Source: Amphimedon queenslandica
Lineage: Eukaryota > Porifera > Demospongiae > Haplosclerida > Niphatidae
DNA: 27,649 nucleotides
NCBI RefSeq assembly: GCF_000090795.2
Contig: NW_003546252.1
Coordinates: forward strand, 661,622-689,270
Direction: 5' to 3'
Shown here: piece by piece, positions 10,201 through 19,200 of the stretch
Numbering within the stretch: position 1 is the first letter of the stretch
How the letters are laid out: each line of letters starts with the position of its first letter
Made by a program: the position numbers and the translations under genes
Notes under the pieces: generated by a model
Seen by the model: the letters and a program-made list of their open reading frames with translations, nothing else
What the model was told of the DNA's origin: nothing
Database searches by the model: none

Positions 10201-13200
10201 GTATATCTACTAGTGGAGCAAGAGACTGAACCAACTAAAGCAATACGAGTATCAACACCAAACCTACAGCATAAAAAGAAAGACATCATATACTGTCAAA
10301 ATAATGCATTATAATGTATAATGAGAAATTTTGGAGGGAATTAAATTTGGCAAATTTGGCATTTTGATAGCCATTTGTCAAAATAAAATCCACCATTTTA
10401 AGCATATTCAATGGCACATGGCCACAAATTCACCAAATTAAAATTTACCATCACCAAAATTTAGCAATTCGCCAAATTTAACTCCCTCCAAAATTTCCCG
10501 CTATACGGTATATCCTTACTGATCAACTGCAGCATAGGACCATGTTGAAGCACCTGTATATGACAACTGGTGGCATATAACATTAGCTGCAGTCAGGCTA
10601 AATGAGGTCCTCCTGCAAATGTTTCCCCAATACTTGCTACTGGAAGAGCCTCCAATCCCATACATCACAACTCGACCTGATGTATACTGCTTTGAATATA
10701 CTCCATTCCTTGTTAGCACTAGAGCACCAGATTGTGGAGTACCTATACAAATACATTCATGTATGTACACGTACATACAACAATGCTGGGTTCCCCACAG
10801 AGCATGCTAAGTGAACTAACAGTATGAGGTTCATGAGCTGATGAGTACCGGCATAGCATTTGGAGAACTTTAAAAATTTATAAAAAGTTTAATTTTGATC
10901 AAAATCAGCTCAAATTTTTTAGACAACATAAAGATGTGTACATGTATATGAAAAAATTATAAAATTGAGAATTCTCTCCTAGCCATTTTGATGAAATTTG
11001 GCTAAATGAAGACCAAAGGCCCAATTTTTTGAGCATTTAAAAATTCATAAGGATATTTATAATGTGCTAAAAAATTAATGGAGAATTTTCTTCTAGTCAT
11101 TTTTGGTGAAATTGGCCAAAAATCCTGTACTAATTAGTATAGGGACTTTGGCCTAATTCTTGAGTAACTTTAAAAATTTATTAAAAAATCCAATTTTGGT
11201 CAGAATCAGCTCAAACTTGCTACACGACATAAGAACATGTATTTGTATCAGAAAAATTATAAAAATGGAGAATTTTTTCATAGTCATTTTTGGCAAAATT
11301 TGACCAAAGATTCTGTACTATAGTACAGGGTCTTTGGCACAATTTTTGAGCAACTTTCATCTGCTGACAAGAAGCTATACTACATGCCAAATCCTGTGGG
11401 AAACCCTGCAACAATGAAATGAATGCTATTAACTGTAATACCATTGAATTCAAAAGATGACTTGCAGCCATTAACATAACCCATTGCTACACTACTTGCA
11501 TTCACAACATAAGCTAAAAATAAAACAGGAAAATAATAACTGCTAGTTATAAATATTAATGTTACTAACAGCATCTGAGGTAAACATCTTGAGAATGAGT
11601 GCAGCCATGACTGACTGATCCAGTTGTAGGGCAAGACTGACAATCAGAGATACAGTTACTGGCTGATGTACACTGAAGATTATTCAACCATATAGGCTGG
11701 CTGACACTACCAGAACTAGAATATAATAAATATTATAATAAAATAAAATAATATTTGAATTAGGAGAATTATTAGTATTGTCATTACTGTATAGCGGGAA
11801 ATTTGGAGGGAGTAAAATTTGGCAAATTGCTAAATTTTACGTGATTGGCGGATTTTAATTTGGAAAATTTGTGGCCATGTGCCATTGAGCATGCGTATAA
11901 TTGCTGAAAATGGCGGATTTCTATTTTGGCAAATTGCTATCAAAACGCCAATTCACCAAATTTAATTCCCTCCATAACTACCTGCTATGTACATATACAT
12001 GTACATGTAACTCAAAACTCGTTTCATTCACCATAATACCCAGTTTTTGCCCACATTTCATAATGTACTAACATTTTTGATACACAATATTATCACTTAC
12101 TTTGATGTATAAGAAAAATCATTATGATTAGCATATCCTAACTGCCTGCATAAGACTGTAGCATCGGTTCCGTCAAACAAGCTAGCACAGACAGTGCCCC
12201 ATACTCCAGAGCAATAAACTTCAAGATGTCCTTCATTAGAAAAGATACCATTGACTAATCTTATCATTCCAGGATAAGGAAAATCCCATATTCTTGTCTG
12301 ATCTAGTAATAAGAATGGTACAATTTTAATGATAATTAGTTAAGTGGGGAAAGAAGAGAACAAGTATAACAAGGTTTTTTCAAGGGAATTATATTTTGCA
12401 AAATTTACTATTATTTCCAATTCACAGATTTTAATTTTGCAAATTTTACCACATGTGGATACTGTATTAAATTGATTTTCACAGATCAGGAAGGAATCCA
12501 CAAATTTGTGACCCTTGGAAAAACCACAAATACAATAATATTGTCTTACAGCATGAGACTCCAATGTCATTGGTGTCAGTGCAGAGTATGTTAGTGACTG
12601 GAGTGGACTGACTGCACTGGAATAATGTTAGCTGGTAACTGAGACAAGCAACGCTTTGAATAACAGCAGGTCGTGTATCAACGCCAAAACTAAAAATTAA
12701 AATATAAAATAATACAAGCTTTTTTGTTCTCTAAAAAGCAGCAAATAAATATACAGTAATACACAAAGCTGAAAAAATTTTCATGGAGCTTTAATCCCAC
12801 AGATTTTGTGTTTCAAAAAACTTATACACAAAATTATGAAAATCTATAAGGTTCACAACTTCACACAATATTTTTGATGAATTTGCAAAATTTTAATCTT
12901 TTAAATTTTTTGACATACCGTATAGTGGGAAATTTTGGAGGGAATTAAATTTGGCATTTTGATAGCCATTCGCCAAAATAAAATCAGCCATTTTGAGCCT
13001 TTATAGGCCTGCTCAATGGTAATTTGCCACTAATTCGGCAAATTAAACTTCGCCAATCACCAAATTTTGGCAATTGGCCGAATTTAACTCCCTCCAAAAT
13101 TTTCCGCTATACAGTACATCTACATGTTATGATATTGCTTATATGCACAGGACTTTCAATAATAATATAATATATACCAGGCCCCACCCCTCCAGTCCCT

Positions 13201-16200
13201 CCCCTACCTATCAGTGGATTCGTAAGACCAAGAGGCTGCTCCTGTGTACCCCAGCTGATGGCATATGACATTAGCAGACGTTATAGAGAATGAGGAGTAC
13301 CGGCAGACATTACCCCAGACTGATGATCTGGAATAGACTACAACACGACCGGAAGTAAAACCAGTTGAAACAGTTCCATTTCTGTACAGTATAAGAGCCC
13401 CTGGCACAGAAACACCTAAAAATAAAGGAAGTAAATTATGTCTCTCCATAATATCTTCAAATTTCTTTACTTTTTTGTTTCTTATTACTTCCCTCACTCT
13501 CCCTCTCTCTCTCATTTCCCTCCCTCTCTCCCTCTCTCTCTTTCTCTCTTCTTTCCATTACCAGCTTCTATTGCTTGACATTTCTGAATTGTTTGTTCAC
13601 TTGTACTTGACTGAACTGGTGACATAACTATGAAATGTATACATAAAATTTAAATGTATAGTAACAAACACTCATTATATACTTACAGCATTGTACATTA
13701 ATATTCTTCTCATGACTACATAAAGAGGTATTGCCAACAACTGAAGGGCAGGATGCACAAGAACTGATACAGGAACTACCACTGGAGCATGACAGATTAT
13801 TGAGCCAAACTGGCCTTGAATTATCACCACCAGTGCTGTCATAAAACAATATACATGTACATTACATACAATACCCAAAGCTACATTTCTCACACCCTCT
13901 CCCTCTCCTTCTCTCTCACTCTCTCTCTCTCTCTCTCTCTCTCTCCTTCTCTTCTCTTCTCTTTCTCTCCCTCTCCTTTCTCTCTCTTACACAATATCAG
14001 TAGTAGGTACACGTCCATTATTATATCCCAGCTGTCTGCACAGTGTGACTGCATCAATTCCATCAAATGAATCATTACATACTGTCCCCCACACTCCATT
14101 GCAGTACACCTCAACCTCTCCTTCACTAACAAATTCACTTCCGACCAAGCGGATCATTCCAGAGTAGGCGTTATCAAATAATCTTGTACTATCTGTGATA
14201 GAAAATAATATTATTCACAGTGGACAAAGTTAAATGTTTCTAAGAATAAATACCGTATATCCATAAATAAAAGCCAGATGTGAATAAATGCTGGGGTAGC
14301 AATAAAATGGAACTATAAATATGCAAATATAACCTTAAAATAACATAGGTGCCTTGTAGATACTTTCTTAGGCTCCTAAAGTCAAATGCGTGAGGTGTTG
14401 CTGGTTGAAATCAAGCTGTTGGCCTAAGTTTTATTTCATTAAAAAAATTCTTTTAAGGTCCAATACCATTTTAAGAAATCGACGCCTGGGCTTTTATTTA
14501 AGGAAATATACGGTATATGTAATACCTAAATTAATACCTTTAGATATTATGTACTCATGCTGTTACTTACCACATGTTATTATGATGTCATCACCATCAG
14601 TACACTGTGCATCTCTTGCTGTATCATAGGAGCACTGGTGGATCACTAACAGCTCAGAACTGGAACACATCACATTAGTAAGACCTGGTATATGTCCATC
14701 TGATTGTAAACTATAATAATAACAATAAAAATACTGATAAAATAGTAATAATAAATAATATTGGAGAATTCTCTACTAGCAATTTTTGACAAAATACAAT
14801 GATTTTTGGCCAAAATTTGAAGCAAATTCAAATTTTCTAAAATTGCAATTTCAATCAAAATCGCTCAATTGTTTTACACAAGATAAACGTACATGCATTG
14901 GAAAATTAAAAAATCCTCTATGAGATGAAATACCTTATCTATCTATGTTATTTATTTAAATTTTGAAGCAAACTTCTAAAAAATCTAATTTACACCCTGC
15001 CTTTCATAGAGCCTTGGGCAAAATCAAACACTGAAAGTTGATGTGTAAATGTATTTTGCATACATTTTACTCATTACTCAAATTTGCGCTTGCTATTTTT
15101 TATTAAAATAAACTGCTCATGCCTGATGGTCATAAATACTCTTACCGACAGACACTGCTCACTTCTCCTATCGCTATGCCTGAGAGTGTCCCTCTGCTAA
15201 GGTCCTCCTCAACAGTTAAAAGAAGATGTTCCTCCTGCTGCTCTTTCCTTCGTCTCCTCCTAATACACTCAAAAGGAGCAGTTTTGGTTCTGTTCTGGGA
15301 TCTGTTCATTACATATGCTCAGTTTCATATAATGCAGTACAAGTATTTTGATCCTGCTAATGGCAGAAAGATAGAAGTTGTTGGGCTTTCCTTTACTTTT
15401 CTTATTGCTGGATATTTGGGCGATTTCTTAATAAGTCGTCATAAACTACTTCTCACTGGATTATATTCTTCATTTATTATACTCATCTTGTTGCTTCTGA
15501 TGGTGCCACTACAATCGAACTACCACTCGCTAGTTTTTCAAATCCCTTGCTATATATTATACGTTATTATTGGGGCCATACGTGTTAATCTGTTACCATT
15601 CAATATTGATCAGCTCATTGGATCGTCAAGTGACGAACTAACTGCTATCATACACTGGCATAATTTTGGCTCTTTATTCCGTCATATAATTGGTATTTAC
15701 ACCCATAACCATAAACTGACGTACGTAATTTGGTTGGGAAAAATTATCATCTGTGTTGCTGCAGTACTAGTCAGTCACAATCTCTTCAACTGCTATCTTG
15801 AGACTGCTCCTGTAAATACAGTTAATCCGGTCAAACTGATAGTTGGAGTATTGTGTTATGCCAGGAAGCACAAGTATCCTGAGAATCGTAGTGCTCTGAC
15901 CTACTGGGAGGAAGAGGCTCCTTCAAGACTAGACCTGGGTAAGGATAAGTATGGTGGACCATTCACAGAGGAAGAGGTAGAAGATGTGAAGACTGTTCTT
16001 AGGTTATTGCCACTTGTATTCATATTTGGTTTATCAGGAGGTCTTTATGGCGTTTATGTTGTGAGTATGACTAAAACAACATATGGATGTACTGGCCTAG
16101 CTCAAGCATTAAATGTACAGGCCATAGCATACATATTTCTTTTAATATTTTTGCTACTGATTTTTAGGCAATCATACTTCCGCAAGTACATTCCTAGCAT

Positions 16201-19200
16201 GCTGAAGAGAATAGGAATGGGTCTGGCACTAATTGTTATTGTAAATATTCTTTACACTGGCTTTGCAATTATCGGTAACTATCAATTTGGAGAAACATTT
16301 AACTGTCTCACGTTCTTTTCATTGGCCGAATCAAGAAAATGGGTGTATTTTGATGAAATAATCCAAGCCATTGTCTGGTACATAAACAATGTTGTTGCAG
16401 TTGAATTCACACTAGCTCAGTGTCCTAAATCAATGAGAGGAACCTTGATTGGATTATGGTTTTGTCTAAGAAATTTGAGAAGTGTTTTCCAGTTCATCAT
16501 ATTTCTGCCTTTCCTTCAATATATGGATCTGAGCTTTTCCCTTGGAAGAGGTTTTTATTTCTTACTTACAACATCTGTCTTGTCTTCTTTAGTTCTAGCA
16601 CTCTTTATATTCCTTGCTAAAAGATACAAGTTGCGTGTGAGAGAGGTTGAGATTCCTATTAGTCGAATTGCTGAGGATCATATCATTCGATACATTGAAC
16701 AAGATGAAGAGCACAGGATTGATTATTCTTCCTCTTCTTCTGATAATGAAGAAGTCTAAAGCTCTCCCTCCACCATACACTAGGCAGCTGCCAACATGTG
16801 TGAAAGGATTTGAATAAAATCTTTTGTGTGTTTGAAGTTTTATTTTAGAAATTGATGTTATTATTTTTTTAATTTTTAATGCAGTGGAGATTTCTCTCAT
16901 AGTCATAGCCATTAAAAAAATTTTAGTGATGTTTTAATGCCAAAAAGCATGTAATTATAGTGGCCATACTTAAATTTTTATCAATAGCTGCATTTACATA
17001 CTTAAGTTTTACAATAAATAAATTTTGTGCAGAGCCTGCATACATGTAGATTAGTAGTCAGACAGTGGACATTTTCCAAGCATGTCACTCAATAATTTGA
17101 CCAAATCCTGTGTTATTCTACCATTTCATAATTTTTGACACAAATAATTGCTAAAAGCAATTTAACACCATAACATGTCCTACTGCAGGGTTTCCCTCAA
17201 AGCATGCTAATTAAATGAGCATGCTCAAGCACTAGTCTCACGTAGCCAGCCCCTCCCTCAACGGGAGGGTCTGGTCGAATGAGTTTAGATCATTCCTTCT
17301 ACTTCACCCCAAAACAGGGTGAACCGGATGTGGTTGTAGTAGGCATTACCTTAATCCTCGTGGTACATAGATGCTCTTACTCAAGTTAAAAACTCTGGCA
17401 CTAACGCAGAGAAAAGAAGCAGAACAGAAGTTGTTTAGCCATCCAGACAAAAATTGTAGCCTACTCTCTCCAACAGCCTCACCAACAAGTAACAACAGAT
17501 AGCAGATATTTAACTATGGCACGTGTTGCATAAAGTATGCGGTGGTGAACAAACATATACAGACTTATTTAATTAATCACGGAGAACGAATGATGTAGAC
17601 TCATTCGACCAGACCCTCCCGTTGAGGGAGGGGCTGGCTACATGAGACTACTCAAGCACTACAATAGAGTACATGGCGTTTGGAGAATTCATAAAAAATC
17701 CGAATTTGTTTGGAATCAGCTCAAACTTTTTACACAACCTAAGAACATATATATGTATCAGAAAAAATTATAAAAATAGAAAAATCTCTACTTTTAATTT
17801 TTGATGAAATTCGGCCAAAGTCCCTGTACTATAGTACAGGGACTTTGGCCCAATTTTTGAGCAACTTTAAAAATTCATAAAAATTCTAAATTTGATTGGA
17901 ATCAGCTCAAACTTCCTACAAAGCATGAAAACATGTATATGTACCGTATAGCGTCAAATTTTCGTGGGTGAAAATTTTCGTGATTTCATACATTTTTGCT
18001 TTCAAGTAAATTTTCGTTAAAAAATTTTCGTGATTTAAATAAAATTTCGTGATGATTAAAACCACTCCTATCCATGTGGCCGCTAGTAGCTAGCCTTCCA
18101 GCTGGACTTGGAGAAGAAGCAACATGAGGACTCCCTTTATAGGAGCGACTCTTAGCTGTGCAGCCTGTGCCCGAGAAACAAATAAAAGGCGTGATGGGAC
18201 ACGCCCACATTTATATCAAAATTAAATTTCGTGAAAAATATTTTCGTGATTGTCCATTCAGTCATGAAAATCACGAAAATTTTCAACCACGAAAATTTGA
18301 CGCTATACGGTATCAGGAAAAATTATAAAAATCGAGAATTCTTTACTTTTAATTTTGACAAAATTTGGCCAGCCCCTGTACTATGGCATACAGGGACTTT
18401 ATCCAAATTTTCAATCAATTTTAAAAATTTTAAATTTGATCAAAATTGGCTCAAATTTGATACAAAACATAAGAACATGTATATGTATCAGAAAAATTAT
18501 AAAAATGGAGAGTCTTCTCTTTGTAATTATTGTCTAAATATCAACTTGACAATCCACTGACAACAAGGTGCATATGAGGGCTACTATACATACTACGTAA
18601 TTTGAGGGTCCAATATTTTATGTTTTCTCAAAAATTTCCTTAGAAGCTAATATTCGTGGGTACAAATATTTAGTGGCTAGCAGTTAGCAAATTTCTTGAT
18701 CTACAGTACTAGCTTCCAATACAGTGAAACCTGCTATTGTGGACACTCTAAAATAAGGACACCTCTATAATTAGGACAGATAATATCAGTCCCAATACAA
18801 TATAAATGTGCATTAATGAACCTCTGAAATAAGGACACCTCTACAATAGGACAGTTTTATTTGGTCCCAAGGTGTCCGGAAAGAAAGGTTTTACTGTACT
18901 TGGCTTACGGCCCCTTAATTAGTTTTTACGTGTGGGTGGTAGGGGTTAAAATTTTGTGGATGAAAATGAACCGTGAAATCAATAAAAATTAATACCCCAC
19001 AAAAATTACCAACCATATGGTATGCCAAAATTCTGTGGGAAACCCTGTCTGATCATTTTATAAAATGTCAAATCAAATTAAAGAATGCATGTGTTTGTTG
19101 GAATGTAATTTGAGGCTCTGTTTGTACAAGAATTAATAATTAGCAATTTTAATATGTCACACATCACTAAATACCTGTCATCTTTAAACTGCTTTCATAC

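Larger units (their letters stand above)
17186..19047. repeat. hAT-like repeat copy broken up by nested insertions
   Basis: Left end CAGGGTTTCCCTCAAAGCATGC and right end TTCTGTGGGAAACCCTG match the 10786-11408 element. Between them lie family units (17660-17943 and 18311-18580) interrupted by the elements at 17233-17650, 17944-18310 and 18722-18896. The flanking 8-mers (TCCTACTG, TCTGATCA) do not match, so the two ends may come from different copies. No transposase was seen. Confidence 0.6.

Noticed and set aside
13816..14138. Ser/Leu-rich and Arg/Glu-rich open frames
   Set aside because: They come from the CT/GA microsatellite and overlap a real SRCR exon on the minus strand.
18597..19022. 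A ninth CCGTATA-type MITE ending in ACCATATGGTA
   Set aside because: A right-end-like sequence is present, but no matching left end or duplication could be found.
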